Counted from the first letter of the stretch, positions 43,427-52,959 are shown. The stretch: 64,000 bases of DNA from JABDII01 sp963815325 (GCA_963815325.1 CAWFGG010000002.1:124001-188000); one strand, 5' to 3'. Notes: a model not told the origin generated them from the letters alone. Numbers and translations are program-made.

Positions 43427-44284
43427 ATGCGCAAGGAGCTCGCCGACAGCCACTACGGAAAGTCACGCATCAGACTCCTGAAGGTGGCGCGCTTCGAGGA
43501 CCGCCACGTCCTCCATGACTGGACGGTCGATGTCTCTATGCAGGGCGACTTCGCGGCGGCCTTCGAAGCCGGCGACAATCGGAACGTCCTGCCCACCGAC
43601 ACGATGAAGAACACGGTGTACGCCTTGGCCCACGGCCATGCCGACGAGGGCATGGAACCATTCGCGACTCGCCTCGGGCAGCACTTCCTGCACGAGCATC
43701 CACAGATCTCGGCGCTGAGCGTGACCGTGACTGGTCCAGCCTGGGAGCCGATCGAGGCCAACGGAACGGCTCATCCCCATGCCTTTCGCCGCCGGAGCGG
43801 CGAGTTGCGAGTGGCCGACGTCACTGCCACGCGCGAGCGCACCACAGTCGCATCAGGCATCGCCGGCTTGGCAGTGACCAAGACCGCAGGCTCGCACTTC
43901 GAGGGATTCGTGCAGGATCGGTTCACGACCTTGGCCGAGGAACGGGATCGTGTCCTCGCGACAGAGATCAATGCACGGTGGACGTATCGGGACCCGGACG
44001 TCGACTACGACCGGTCCTGGGAGCAGGTGCGCCAGGCGCTGCTCGAGCGCTTCGCCGACCACGAGAGCGCGTCACTCCAACACACCCTGCACGAGCTGGC
44101 CGACGCTGCGCTCGCTGCGTGCGACACCATTGTAGATATCCGCATCACCCTGCCGAATCGGCACTGCCTATTCGTGGATCTGGCCTCCTTCGGACTGACG
44201 AATGACGGGGAGATCTTCATGCCCACCGATGCTCCGTTTGGCGTCATCGAGGCGAGGGTCGCCCGGCCGGATCGGGCGCGGTAG
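43427..44284 (+). CDS. Urate oxidase (uricase)
   Basis: 285 residues, two T-fold repeats. Key signatures: the Lys-Thr catalytic region PTDTMKNTVYA (about 57-67) and TKTAGSHFEGFVQDRFTTL (about 150-170), and NRHCLFVDLASFGL near the C-terminus. The enzyme oxidises urate to 5-hydroxyisourate without cofactor, giving hydrogen peroxide. The stop codon ends one base before the convergent adenylation enzyme gene, so no terminator fits between them. Confidence 0.93.
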   Translation: MRKELADSHYGKSRIRLLKVARFEDRHVLHDWTVDVSMQGDFAAAFEAGDNRNVLPTDTMKNTVYALAHGHADEGMEPFATRLGQHFLHEHPQISALSVTVTGPAWEPIEANGTAHPHAFRRRSGELRVADVTATRERTTVASGIAGLAVTKTAGSHFEGFVQDRFTTLAEERDRVLATEINARWTYRDPDVDYDRSWEQVRQALLERFADHESASLQHTLHELADAALAACDTIVDIRITLPNRHCLFVDLASFGLTNDGEIFMPTDAPFGVIEARVARPDRAR

Positions 44285-47140
44285 TCACCTAGCCGACCCC
44301 GATGATGTCGGTTCCGCACGAAGATGGGCCTCGCGGTCTGGCTGCGTCACGCGTGTCAGGCAGGTCTCGAGCGCTTCCGCAAGATCGCGCGAGTAGCGGG
44401 TGACGCAGGTCAGATGGGTACCCGGCACCACGTGAAGCTCGACGTCGCTGACTACCGTCCGCCAGCGCGCGGCTGCCTCACCAGCTCGCTCCTCGTCGTC
44501 CTCGGGCCAAAGCAGGGTGATACGTCCGGGATAGGGCGAGGGTAGGTACGCGTGCTCGAGAGGTCTATAGGCCACACTTCGCACAACAGTGTGGCCACGG
44601 GCATTGTCCGCGGCCCGCTGGTTGCTCGCCGCACGCATCACCACTTTTCTCGCCAGCCGCGGTAGCTTGCCAACGACGAACGCCACCCGCTCTGCCAGCG
44701 AGCGGCGTTCGAACTCGTTGACGAACTCCCGCCACTGGAGGAACCGATTCCGCCGCCACGTGGCGCCCGTCCCAAACAGCCTGCTCAGGCGATCGAGGAT
44801 GTCAAAGGCCAAGCGGTGCCTGACGTTGCTGGCCGTCGCGCGAATCATTATCACGAGAGGAACCGCCTCACCATCGGCCACCAGCCGGCGGGCCATCTCA
44901 AACGCGACATGGCCGCCGTTGCAGAGCCCCCCGAGGAGATACGGGCCGTGGGGCTGCACCCGCCGTAGAACTTCGAGGTGCCATGCCGCCATAGCCTCGA
45001 AACTCGGTGGGACGTCGTCGGCGTCGTCTCCCAGTTCCGCCGGCGCCAGCACGCAAAACGGCCGCGCAGGATCGAGAAAGCGCGCCAGGTTCCGGGTATA
45101 CACGCCACCCGAGTGGAGATCGCCGTGCAGGAAGAAGAACGGCGGCCCCTTCTCCCCGGCATTGAGCCAGGTGAGCGGCGAGTCGAGCGCTTCCGACTCA
45201 CGCAGTAGAACCTGCGCCAACAGTCTGATGGTTGCTCCCGACAGCAGCACAGACGGCTGGATCTTCCGGCCGAACATTTCATTCACTCGGTCCAGCATCT
45301 GCACCGCGAGCAAGGAATGCCCGCCGAGGTCGAAGAAATCATCGTCGCGCCCCACCCCTTCGACGGCAAGCATCTCTTTCCACAGCTCAGCCAGCTGCTG
45401 CTCCAGCAATGTCCATGGCGGCACCAGCACTTCGTGCGCCCGCCATGCAGGCTCCGGGAAAGCCTGGATGCGCCGGTCTACCTTTTGGTTCGCGCTGAGC
45501 GGGAGCGCTTCCAAGAACACGTACTGCGACGGTATCATGATGGCCGGCAACCGTTCCTGAAGCGCCCGGCGCAGCTCACCAGGGGACGGCGGCGGGTCCT
45601 GGGCGGGCACCAGGTACGCAACCACCCGCAACTCCCCGCGATGATCCTGCCGCCCAACTACCACCGCGTGAGTGATGGCCGGGAGTGCGGTGAGCGCGGC
45701 TTCGACCCGCTCCGGGTCAGCCCATTGCCCACGAATCCTGATCCGGGAATCGGTACGGCCCCAGTATTCGAGACAGCCGTCCGGCCGGAGCCGGCCGCGG
45801 TCACGGCTGCGAAACACACGCACCGATCTATCCGCCTGGTCCACCCTGAACGCCGCGCGGGTTGCCTCCGGATTGCCCCAATACCCGAGCGAAAGGAAGG
45901 CGCTGCGAACAGCTATCTCTCCCGTTTCGCCCGCCCCGATGGGCCGGCCGTCGTCGTCGACCACCAGGCAGTCCATGTCCTCGAGCGGATACCCGACCGG
46001 GAGGTGGCCCGGGTCGACGGTGCTGTGCCGGTCGAGGAAATACTGCCGGACGAGCCCGGTCTCGGTGAGACCGAGCCCGTTGACGAGGAGGCATTCCGGA
46101 GCGAAGTGCCGGCAAAACAGCTCCCAATCGATCTGCGAAGCCCGGTCGCCTTCGAGACGAACCAACCGTACGGAGGGGAAGAAGCGGCCTTCGGTCAGGA
46201 AGCTCTGGAACAGGGCCGGCACGGAGTGATAGATGGTGACCTGTTGTTCATTCAGCCAAGCGGCAAGGGCCGACGGCGTCGCATCGCGAAGATTGAACGG
46301 GCAGATCGTCGCGCCGTTCAAGAGGGCGCCGAACAAGCTGGATACCGTGCCACTGAAACTCGGCGGTTGCACGAGTGTAAGACGGTCTCCAGCCACAATG
46401 TGCAGGCTATTGGTGTAGCGAAGAACATTGTGGAGAACGTTCCGGTGGCAGTCGGATACCCCCTTCGGCCGCCCGGTCGAGCCGGAGGTGTAGAAGATGT
46501 AGGCCAGGCTCTCGGGACCCGAGTCCACCGGAGCAATCTCCTCATCGGCCGCTTCGAGACACTCCGCCACATCGAGAATCTCGACTCCGGTCTCGGCAAT
46601 CGCCCGCGCGCGTCCTCGCGTCTCGCTGCCGGCGAGAATGAGTCTAGACCCTGAGTCTGCCACCATCGCCCGAAGATCCTGATCGGGAAGATCAAGGCCA
46701 AGGGGAACGTAGATCTTTCCCGCCTTGAGGACGGCCAGGATAGCCACGACGGCGGCGACGCCTTGGTCGAGCAAGACCACAACGGGTTCCGCCCGTCGGC
46801 CCAGGACGCGAACGATGCGCTGCGCCAGTCGCGTGCTTTCCTGATCGAGTTCGCGGTAGGTCAGTGCGCGTGCTTGGCCGCTCACCGCCACTTGGTCGGG
46901 CGTGCGAAGCACCTGTTCGGCAAACCGAGTCGGGATCGACTGCTGGATGTCCTCCCGCCGGAACGAGGTGTACGGGTTGGTGGGTCCCACGAGGCGCGGC
47001 ATCGATTGGCCCAGATCTTGGACGGGAATGGCTGAGACTCGGCTCGGCTCGGCTATCCGCCGGCTTTGCCCAGTCAACAATAACGCCGTCGGGTCCTGGA
47101 TTCGAAGAGCGTGGCCTTTCCCTCCACCAGTCCCTTCCAC
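44285..47140 (-). CDS. Stand-alone adenylation-carrier-thioesterase (A-T-TE) enzyme
   Basis: 951 residues. Adenylation domain about 60-560 (YIFYTSGSTGRPKG 214-227, NGLGLTETG 354-362, A10 Lys553 in NQKVDR); carrier domain about 575-645 with phosphopantetheine Ser609 (DLGGHSLL); thioesterase about 665-935 with HG (672-673), nucleophile motif GLCNGG with Cys740 in place of Ser, and His in GTHLTC. The residue that normally binds the substrate amino group (Asp235 of PheA) is Ser263 here (SFSGTVSSLF), so the substrate is probably not an ordinary alpha-amino acid. The same A-T-TE order occurs in enzymes that dimerise aryl-pyruvates to quinones or furanones. It starts at GTG 47140; ATG 46999 is an alternative. 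No tailoring genes are adjacent. Confidence 0.85.
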   Translation of the reverse strand: MEGTGGGKGHALRIQDPTALLLTGQSRRIAEPSRVSAIPVQDLGQSMPRLVGPTNPYTSFRREDIQQSIPTRFAEQVLRTPDQVAVSGQARALTYRELDQESTRLAQRIVRVLGRRAEPVVVLLDQGVAAVVAILAVLKAGKIYVPLGLDLPDQDLRAMVADSGSRLILAGSETRGRARAIAETGVEILDVAECLEAADEEIAPVDSGPESLAYIFYTSGSTGRPKGVSDCHRNVLHNVLRYTNSLHIVAGDRLTLVQPPSFSGTVSSLFGALLNGATICPFNLRDATPSALAAWLNEQQVTIYHSVPALFQSFLTEGRFFPSVRLVRLEGDRASQIDWELFCRHFAPECLLVNGLGLTETGLVRQYFLDRHSTVDPGHLPVGYPLEDMDCLVVDDDGRPIGAGETGEIAVRSAFLSLGYWGNPEATRAAFRVDQADRSVRVFRSRDRGRLRPDGCLEYWGRTDSRIRIRGQWADPERVEAALTALPAITHAVVVGRQDHRGELRVVAYLVPAQDPPPSPGELRRALQERLPAIMIPSQYVFLEALPLSANQKVDRRIQAFPEPAWRAHEVLVPPWTLLEQQLAELWKEMLAVEGVGRDDDFFDLGGHSLLAVQMLDRVNEMFGRKIQPSVLLSGATIRLLAQVLLRESEALDSPLTWLNAGEKGPPFFFLHGDLHSGGVYTRNLARFLDPARPFCVLAPAELGDDADDVPPSFEAMAAWHLEVLRRVQPHGPYLLGGLCNGGHVAFEMARRLVADGEAVPLVIMIRATASNVRHRLAFDILDRLSRLFGTGATWRRNRFLQWREFVNEFERRSLAERVAFVVGKLPRLARKVVMRAASNQRAADNARGHTVVRSVAYRPLEHAYLPSPYPGRITLLWPEDDEERAGEAAARWRTVVSDVELHVVPGTHLTCVTRYSRDLAEALETCLTRVTQPDREAHLRAEPTSSGSAR

Positions 47141-47176
47141 CTAACAACGTGCCGGCCGGCTCGATCGGGTAACCTC

Positions 47177-49015
47177 TCACTCCCCCTCGTGGCACCGCCG
47201 AAGGATCTCGTCGCCAAACGCCATGATGACCCTCGGGCCGAGTCCGAGAATCCGGGTCAACTCGGCACGGGTCCGGGGTGCCGCCCGAACTGTCCGCTGC
47301 AGAACTGAATCCGGCATGACCGTGTAGGGTGGGACGCTCATCGCTCGGGCAACGTCATCTCTCCATGCTCTGAGGCGGCGATACACGGCATCGTGCGAGA
47401 CGTCCTCATCCACCAAATCAGAACAGCCGAGCGCTGACATGATGGTCCCGCTCAACCGCTCGGCCACCACCGGACCGACGCCGGAAAATGATGCCAGCTC
47501 ATCGGCCGTTGCCGGCGGAGACTCGGCCAACGCGCGCAGCGTGGCACCGCTCAGAAGCCGCCCGCCCCACGGGCCGTCTCGAGAGCCGACCGCCGCCCGC
47601 AGCCGCCTGAGCCTCTGCCGCGCTGCCGGATCGGCGGGCCGGGCAGGCGCAGGCTGGCGGCAGCGATCGCACCCAGTGCATTCGGACGAGCGCTCGCCAA
47701 AGTAGGCGAGCAGCGCCCGCCTCCGACATGTGCGGGCCGTGACGTAACATTCCATCGCCCGAAGGCGCGCCTGGGCCTGCCGCCGCCGCTCGAGCACACC
47801 ACTCCAATCCACCGGTCCGCCATCGGGTCTGAGTTCCCGCCCGAGCCGGTCGATCGAGGCGAGGATGTTCGCCGGCAGGCCCGCTCGTGCATTGGGCGTT
47901 TGCCAGGCACGCTCCACCAGACCAATGGGAGGGAACGTGACCTCGAGTTGCCTCCGGTGGAGTGCGGCGTCGCCCTTGCGGTAGAGCACGATGCAGCGGG
48001 ACAGCTCGCCGTCACGCCCGGCTCTCCCGGCTTCCTGATAGTACGACTCCACGGTCGGCGGCATGGTCCAATGCACCACCAGCCGCACCGTCGGCTTGTC
48101 GATGCCCATACCGAACGCCGACGTCGCCACGACCACCTCGAGCCGGTCCTCGAGGAAGCGATCCAAAACCCTTCCGCGGTGTTCCTTTGACAGCCCAGCA
48201 TGATACGGCGCCGCACGGTAGCCGGCCTTGATGAGCCCTCTGGTGATCCCCTCGGTGATGTTCCGGGTCGGCGCGTAGACGATGGCCATCCGATCGTCGC
48301 CGTCGAGCAAGTCGAGCAGCAGGCCGAGCCGCTCGCGCTCGTGCTTCAGCCGCCGCACTCCGAACCAGAGATTGGCCCGGTCGAAGGACGCGAGGTGGAG
48401 GTCGAACCGGCGCCCGCCGGCTTCGAACCCGAGTGACGCGGCGATATCCCGTCGCACCTCGGGTGTGGCACTTCCGGTGAGGGCGATGGTCGGGGGCCGG
48501 CCGAGCAGATACCGTGCCCGACGAAGCTGCCGGTAGCTCGGCCGGAAGTCGTGACCCCACTCCGCGATGCAGTGGGCCTCGTCGATGGCGAGGAGGCCCG
48601 GCCGCATGTCGAGTTCCCGGAGTTGGCCGGTCAGCCGCGGGAGACGTTCCGGAGAGACGTAGAGCAGCTTGACGGCCCCGTCTCGGACCGCTGCCAGGAC
48701 GGATTGCTGCGCGGCTCGATCGAGCGTGCTGTTGAGCAGAGCGGCCGGGATGGCGCGCGCCACCGCCGCCTGCACCTGGTCTTGCATGAGGGAGATGAGC
48801 GGCGATACGACAACCGTGAAACCGTCGAGGACCAGGGCCGGAATCTGAAAGCACACCGACTTCCCCGCCCCCGTTGGCAGGACGGCCAGCGTGTCTCGGC
48901 CCGCGAGGATGGACTGCACCACCCGCCGTTGGGCCGGGCGAAAGTCGGCGTAGCCCAGGTGGCGTGCGAGAAGGCCGCGGGCCAGCGCCAGCCGGGCCGT
49001 GAGATCGGGCGTCAC
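47177..49015 (-). CDS. recQ: ATP-dependent DNA helicase RecQ
   Basis: About 612 residues from GTG 49015 (alternative GTG 49030). The N-terminal helicase core is complete: LPTGAGKSVCF (Walker A), VSPLISLMQDQV, IDEAHCIAEWGHDFRPSY, LTGSATPEV, FGMGIDKP and YYQEAGRAGRDG. The zinc domain has Cys residues from TCRRRALLAYFGE to CTGCDRC. The C-terminus holds two helix-hairpin-helix/HRDC-like units (FSGVGPVVAERL and ILGLGPRVIMAFG). It unwinds DNA 3' to 5' in repair and recombination. No start-site Shine-Dalgarno is clear. Confidence 0.92.
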   Translation of the reverse strand: MTPDLTARLALARGLLARHLGYADFRPAQRRVVQSILAGRDTLAVLPTGAGKSVCFQIPALVLDGFTVVVSPLISLMQDQVQAAVARAIPAALLNSTLDRAAQQSVLAAVRDGAVKLLYVSPERLPRLTGQLRELDMRPGLLAIDEAHCIAEWGHDFRPSYRQLRRARYLLGRPPTIALTGSATPEVRRDIAASLGFEAGGRRFDLHLASFDRANLWFGVRRLKHERERLGLLLDLLDGDDRMAIVYAPTRNITEGITRGLIKAGYRAAPYHAGLSKEHRGRVLDRFLEDRLEVVVATSAFGMGIDKPTVRLVVHWTMPPTVESYYQEAGRAGRDGELSRCIVLYRKGDAALHRRQLEVTFPPIGLVERAWQTPNARAGLPANILASIDRLGRELRPDGGPVDWSGVLERRRQAQARLRAMECYVTARTCRRRALLAYFGERSSECTGCDRCRQPAPARPADPAARQRLRRLRAAVGSRDGPWGGRLLSGATLRALAESPPATADELASFSGVGPVVAERLSGTIMSALGCSDLVDEDVSHDAVYRRLRAWRDDVARAMSVPPYTVMPDSVLQRTVRAAPRTRAELTRILGLGPRVIMAFGDEILRRCHEGE

Positions 49016-49211
49016 GGTGCATGCTAGCACACGACCGTGTGGACTGGGAATCACAAACGTGCAGAAGGAAACAATTCCTGCGCACCGGATAACCGCTCTC
49101 GTGCGTTCCCCGGGTGTCGGCGTGTCGAGAGAGTTGAGGGTCAGTTGAGGGTACGCTGCAAATGTGCTCCTCGGAGTTGCCATGCACGTCTTCACTCGCA
49201 AGGAGCACACC

Positions 49212-49688
49212 ATGCGACACGTTGGACAAGGGGGACGATGGACATTCGCGGTCATTGTCATCCTCGCCGCACTCGGCGGGTGCGGCACGGACCTCGGGCC
49301 CGCGAACGAGCAACTCGAACCTTCGTTCCTGAAGAGTGCGGAGTTCTATGGGTGCGATCTCGTCAGCGACCCGACCTGCAAACCTCGCATGCCCACCACC
49401 GCTGAGTTGAAGGCGATTGTGGGTGCGATCGATGCGATGACGTGCTCCAACATCCAGGCCACGCTCATGGAGTATGTTGAGCGCAGTGACATCAAAGTGT
49501 ATGATACCGATGACGGGAATTGGGGAGACAACCACAGCTCGCTCAATGAAATCCACATCTGGGCTGGCTCTTTCGACACGCCGGGCATGATCGGCGAAAC
49601 CCTGGCCCACGAAGGCGCACACATTGCCTTCGATACCAACAGCGAACTTCTCGCGAGCATGATGGAGGTGCAATGCGGAACACGATGA
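49212..49688 (+). CDS. Putative lipoprotein with HExxH zinc motif
   Basis: 158 residues. The signal peptide ends in a lipobox (ILAALGGCGTD). The C-terminal part has ETLAHEGAHIAF, a zinc-metalloprotease HExxH motif, with preceding NEIHIWAGSF. Two Cys pairs (FYGCDLVSDPTC and MTC..VQC) suggest disulfides. AAGGAG lies 7 bases before the ATG. No family is recognised. At this size it may be a minimal metallopeptidase, but the third zinc ligand is uncertain. It overlaps the next gene by 16 bases, so the two are co-expressed. Confidence 0.65.
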   Translation: MRHVGQGGRWTFAVIVILAALGGCGTDLGPANEQLEPSFLKSAEFYGCDLVSDPTCKPRMPTTAELKAIVGAIDAMTCSNIQATLMEYVERSDIKVYDTDDGNWGDNHSSLNEIHIWAGSFDTPGMIGETLAHEGAHIAFDTNSELLASMMEVQCGTR

Positions 49689-50230
49689 CCGGCCTCCCAG
49701 TGAGGCACCTGCTCGAGCCCTCGCGCTCGCGATTGGGATTCCTGCTCCTTTCCTTGGTTTGTGCCCCCGGGGCGGTGTCTACCATGACGGCTCAGGAACC
49801 CGCCGGGACAAGCGACATGCTCGTTCCAGTTCTGGATGCCATCCGCGACAGTCTCCCGCCGGGACGTGCGGTGCTCGACACGCGCATCCTGTGCATCGAT
49901 ACGAGCACCTGCGATCGCTGGGACGGGGAGCGCCCGCTGCCAATGGCCGGCAGGCTCGCGACGCGAATCCGTGGCGTGACGGGAAGCCTGGATCAGATTC
50001 GACGATGCCTGCCAAACGAGCCGGGATCGTGCCGGCTGACGGGTGCCGGGGTCGTGGTGGCGGTAAGCGAACCCACCGTGAGCAACGATGTTGCGACGGT
50101 GCACGTCAACGTGTGGTTTAATACCGGTCAGGCCCGCGCCCCCGTCGCGGAGCGGGGTTATGTGGTGACGCTCAGGCGGCCGGACGGGGCCTGGATGGTC
50201 GAGCAGATCGTGGTCGAACGAACAACCTGA
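49673..50230 (+). CDS. Secreted protein of unknown function
   Basis: 185 residues with a signal sequence (LGFLLLSLVCAPGAVSTMTA, cleaved near AQE). The mature part holds three or four Cys (ILCIDTSTCDRW, RRCLPNEPGSC) and a beta-rich C-terminus (VVAVSEPTVSNDVATVHVNV, TLRRPDGAWMVEQIVVE), like an NTF2-type or lumazine-binding domain used to sense or bind small ligands. Start ATG 49673 lies within the preceding gene; an internal ATG at 49685 is possible. Expressed with the HExxH lipoprotein; the relationship is unknown. Confidence 0.6.
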   Translation: MRNTMTGLPVRHLLEPSRSRLGFLLLSLVCAPGAVSTMTAQEPAGTSDMLVPVLDAIRDSLPPGRAVLDTRILCIDTSTCDRWDGERPLPMAGRLATRIRGVTGSLDQIRRCLPNEPGSCRLTGAGVVVAVSEPTVSNDVATVHVNVWFNTGQARAPVAERGYVVTLRRPDGAWMVEQIVVERTT

Positions 50231-50261
50231 GGCCGACCCCGCCAGCGAATTTGTCGTGGTC

Positions 50262-50879
50262 TCACGGATTGACTGCGGTGGTGGACCAGGTCCCGTCGCC
50301 GCCTCTCATGTAGACGTGCCTCTCGTGCGGAAAGGGCCGGAGCTGGAGATGGTCGACCTGCTCCGGCTCTATCACGATCAGGCAAAACACGGCCGGCGGC
50401 GAGGCCTTGGCCGGGGCCGGAATATCGAATTGCGTTGGATCGGCCCGACCTGCTCCAGGCTCGGGCCAGGCAAACTGGACCCGGGTCGAGCCCGCCAATC
50501 CGAGCCACACAGTATCCCGGACCACCAGCATCTCGGCGTCGGGATGTCCGGCCTCGATCAGCGTCGCCGTGCCGCGCAGGCGAAACTGCTCCCGGCTCCT
50601 CGGGAAGTACCAGCACAACTCGACAGCCGAGTTCAGGTGCAGCTCCGCTACCTTGGCGCTTCGGGCATCGGTTGAGCAGAGCAGCCGATCGGGCTGCTCC
50701 AAGAAGCCGCGAAACACGACGGTGCGGTTGGCCGGCGTCCCGTCCGCCCGGATGGTCGCGAGTTGGATGTAGTCTTCGAGCCCGGCCCGGTCATGGGCGT
50801 GGCGCGCCTGCGCGAGTGCTCCACGCCACGGAGCCGCAACCGTGGGCCAGGCGTCAGGCACTTGCCAGGTCTCGGACAA
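50262..50879 (-). CDS. Pyridoxamine 5'-phosphate oxidase-family FMN protein
   Basis: 205 residues with the FMN split-barrel pattern: YIQLATIRADGTPANRTVVFRGF (start of the barrel), DARSAKVAELHLN (FMN phosphate loop) and ELCWYFPRSREQFRLRG. This resembles the Alr4036/Npun-type group of PNPOx-like proteins more than classical PdxH, because the C-terminal PLP motif is missing. It probably oxidises pyridoxamine phosphate or reduces a cofactor; unproven. It overlaps the upstream M28 peptidase gene by 26 bases. Confidence 0.8.
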   Translation of the reverse strand: MSETWQVPDAWPTVAAPWRGALAQARHAHDRAGLEDYIQLATIRADGTPANRTVVFRGFLEQPDRLLCSTDARSAKVAELHLNSAVELCWYFPRSREQFRLRGTATLIEAGHPDAEMLVVRDTVWLGLAGSTRVQFAWPEPGAGRADPTQFDIPAPAKASPPAVFCLIVIEPEQVDHLQLRPFPHERHVYMRGGDGTWSTTAVNP

Positions 50880-51834
50880 TAGCTTCGAGCCCGGTCACCA
50901 CGCGCGCCAGCCGGTCGTAGTCGATCTTCTCCGCGGTATCCTCCTCGGTGTGATAGTAGGGATACCGAAACGGTGCCGTATCGGTCACCATGGCGGCCCG
51001 ATACCCACGGCGCCAGAACGCCCACTGGTCGGACCAGAAGATGCCGGGCAGATACCCCGGCGCCGCCACGCCCTCGCAAGGGAACCTCACGGCCTGCCGA
51101 AAAGTCCCGACCGAGCGCCGCACCAGCCCGCGCGAGCGCAGATTACCGACCACGGCAATGAAGTCGCCGGCTGAGGGATAGAACAGATCGAACGGCATGG
51201 GGTAGCGCTGGCTTCCCTTCCCCGCCGAGTAGTACCCGATGGTCTCGAGCGAGAGCATGGCAACCACCCGCTCGCCGCGGGCCCGGGAGCGGGCCGCGTA
51301 TTGATCGCTCCCCATCTCCCGGGTGAAGCAGAACGGCGGCTCCTCGTTCACAAACGCCACGAAGCGCAGCGTCCTGGACGGCTGGAAGTCTTTGAGCGCG
51401 CGGGCCAGCTCGAGCAGGGCGGCAACCCCGGATGCATTGTCGTTGGCACCAGGGCAGCCGCGGACCGAATCGTAATGGGCACCCACCACGACGATGTCCC
51501 CTGGCTTCGAGGTCCCGGCAATCTCGACCTCGATGTTCTCGACCGGGATTCCCATCGTCTCGTAGCGCTGGCGTCGCGGGGTGTACCCCAGCTTGCTCAC
51601 CGAGTCGCCGATATAGCGGGCCGCGAGGGCCAGCCGGCTCAGCCGCCATACGTTCCGGTCGCCGATGTCCCGGGCCAGCACGCCCACATGCCGAGCCAGC
51701 GTCTGGGACACCACGCGTTGGTCAGTCGTCAAATCCGGCAGAAGGCCGCGATGCGACCGGCCCGGCATGGCGGTCATGTACCAGACCGCGCCGGCCATTA
51801 CTACGAGGAGAGCGACTGCGAGGAAACCCCACAC
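50854..51834 (-). CDS. M28-family zinc aminopeptidase, membrane-anchored
   Basis: 326 residues. An N-terminal membrane anchor (GFLAVALLVVMAGAVWYM) precedes a co-catalytic zinc peptidase domain. Metal ligands are visible: His/Asp in GAHYDSV, Asp in PGANDNASG, Glu pair in VNEEPP, and His in YPYYHTEEDT. A Cys pair (around PFCFT and FPCEG) is present. It removes N-terminal residues from peptides outside the cytoplasm. The downstream FMN protein overlaps its 3' end. Confidence 0.87.
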   Translation of the reverse strand: MWGFLAVALLVVMAGAVWYMTAMPGRSHRGLLPDLTTDQRVVSQTLARHVGVLARDIGDRNVWRLSRLALAARYIGDSVSKLGYTPRRQRYETMGIPVENIEVEIAGTSKPGDIVVVGAHYDSVRGCPGANDNASGVAALLELARALKDFQPSRTLRFVAFVNEEPPFCFTREMGSDQYAARSRARGERVVAMLSLETIGYYSAGKGSQRYPMPFDLFYPSAGDFIAVVGNLRSRGLVRRSVGTFRQAVRFPCEGVAAPGYLPGIFWSDQWAFWRRGYRAAMVTDTAPFRYPYYHTEEDTAEKIDYDRLARVVTGLEAIVRDLASA

Positions 51835-51932
51835 GCCCTGAAAGCTAGCGCCGTCGAGGCGCCGGGGTGAACAGCGGGATCGGAGTGTTCAGGATGCCGC
51901 CGCCGACCGGGTCCGTCCCGTCGGTCGAACTG

Positions 51933-52958
51933 CTACTCGACCGTCCAGGTCCGTCCCGCCCGGAGCAGGGCGTTCAGGTTGCCGTTTTGGTGCTGAGCCT
52001 GGACCGCGGCCACCTGCGCGTGCACGGCCCGCTCGTACGATGGCGCCGGATCGTGATAGAGCACGCCCAGCACCATGGGAAAATCGGGCGGCGCCAAGCC
52101 GGCAAGCAGTGCGGCGAGGGCGCGATTCCGCTCATCGTGGATCAGGATGTCGGACTCGGTCACGCCGCTCTCACCGACGGTCACGACCTCGAGCTCGAGC
52201 GCCCCGGGTATGAGCCGAAGGCCTCGGGTGTTGTCAGGCCCAAACAGGAGGGGCTTACCGTGCTCCGCGTAAAGCTGGCTGTCCTGGGCCACCGTCTTCT
52301 CGGTGAAATCGTCGAATGCACCGTCATTGAAGACGATGCAATTCTGGAAGATCTCAACGAACGAGGCCCCGTGGTGTGCATGCGCCCGCTTCAGGACCTC
52401 CACCAGCTCCTTCTGCCGCGTGTCGATTGCCCGGGCGACGAAGCGTCCGCCTGCGCCGAGCGCGAAGGCGGCCGGCAGAACCGGGTTGTCCACCGAGCCC
52501 TGCGGCGTCGACGGCGTTCGCTGGCCCTTGGGCGACGTGGGTGATGTCTGGCCCTTGGTGAGTCCGTAGACCTCGTTGTTGAACAAGATGATCTGCAGAT
52601 CGACGTTCCGGCGCAGCACATGAAGCATGTGATTGCCGCCGATGCTCAGGCCATCGCCGTCGCCGGTCATGACCCACACATCGAGTTCCGGATTCGCCAG
52701 CTTGACCCCGGTCGCGATGGCCGGCGCTCGGCCATGAATCGTGTGGAAGCCATAGGTCGACATGTAGTAGGGGAACCGAGCGGCGCAGCCGATCCCGGAG
52801 ACGAACACCGACTGCTCGGGCTTGGCCCCGATTTCCGCCAGCGTCTTCTGCACCGCCTTGAGAATGGCGTAGTCCCCACAGCCCGGACACCATCGGACTT
52901 CCTGGTCGGTCGCGAAGTCCTTGGGCTGAAGCGGCAGCGGGGTCGTCGTGGCGGTCAT
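51933..52958 (-). CDS. korB: 2-oxoacid:ferredoxin oxidoreductase, beta subunit
   Basis: 341 residues. CPGCGDYAILKAVQ (Fe-S cysteines), SGIGCAARFPYYM and the thiamine-diphosphate motif GDGDGLSIGGNH...NNEVYGLTKGQ are clear. KorB-type enzymes decarboxylate 2-oxoglutarate (or pyruvate) and reduce ferredoxin. It follows korA by one base. The start ATG 52958 is chosen because the protein then begins a few residues before the conserved domain. With the gamma-alpha fused korA it makes a two-subunit enzyme. Confidence 0.92.
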   Translation of the reverse strand: MTATTTPLPLQPKDFATDQEVRWCPGCGDYAILKAVQKTLAEIGAKPEQSVFVSGIGCAARFPYYMSTYGFHTIHGRAPAIATGVKLANPELDVWVMTGDGDGLSIGGNHMLHVLRRNVDLQIILFNNEVYGLTKGQTSPTSPKGQRTPSTPQGSVDNPVLPAAFALGAGGRFVARAIDTRQKELVEVLKRAHAHHGASFVEIFQNCIVFNDGAFDDFTEKTVAQDSQLYAEHGKPLLFGPDNTRGLRLIPGALELEVVTVGESGVTESDILIHDERNRALAALLAGLAPPDFPMVLGVLYHDPAPSYERAVHAQVAAVQAQHQNGNLNALLRAGRTWTVE

Positions 52959-52959
52959 G

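Noticed and set aside
44285..47140. A full biosynthetic gene cluster around the A-T-TE enzyme
   Set aside because: Neighbours are uricase and recQ; no tailoring, transport or phosphopantetheinyl transferase gene is adjacent.
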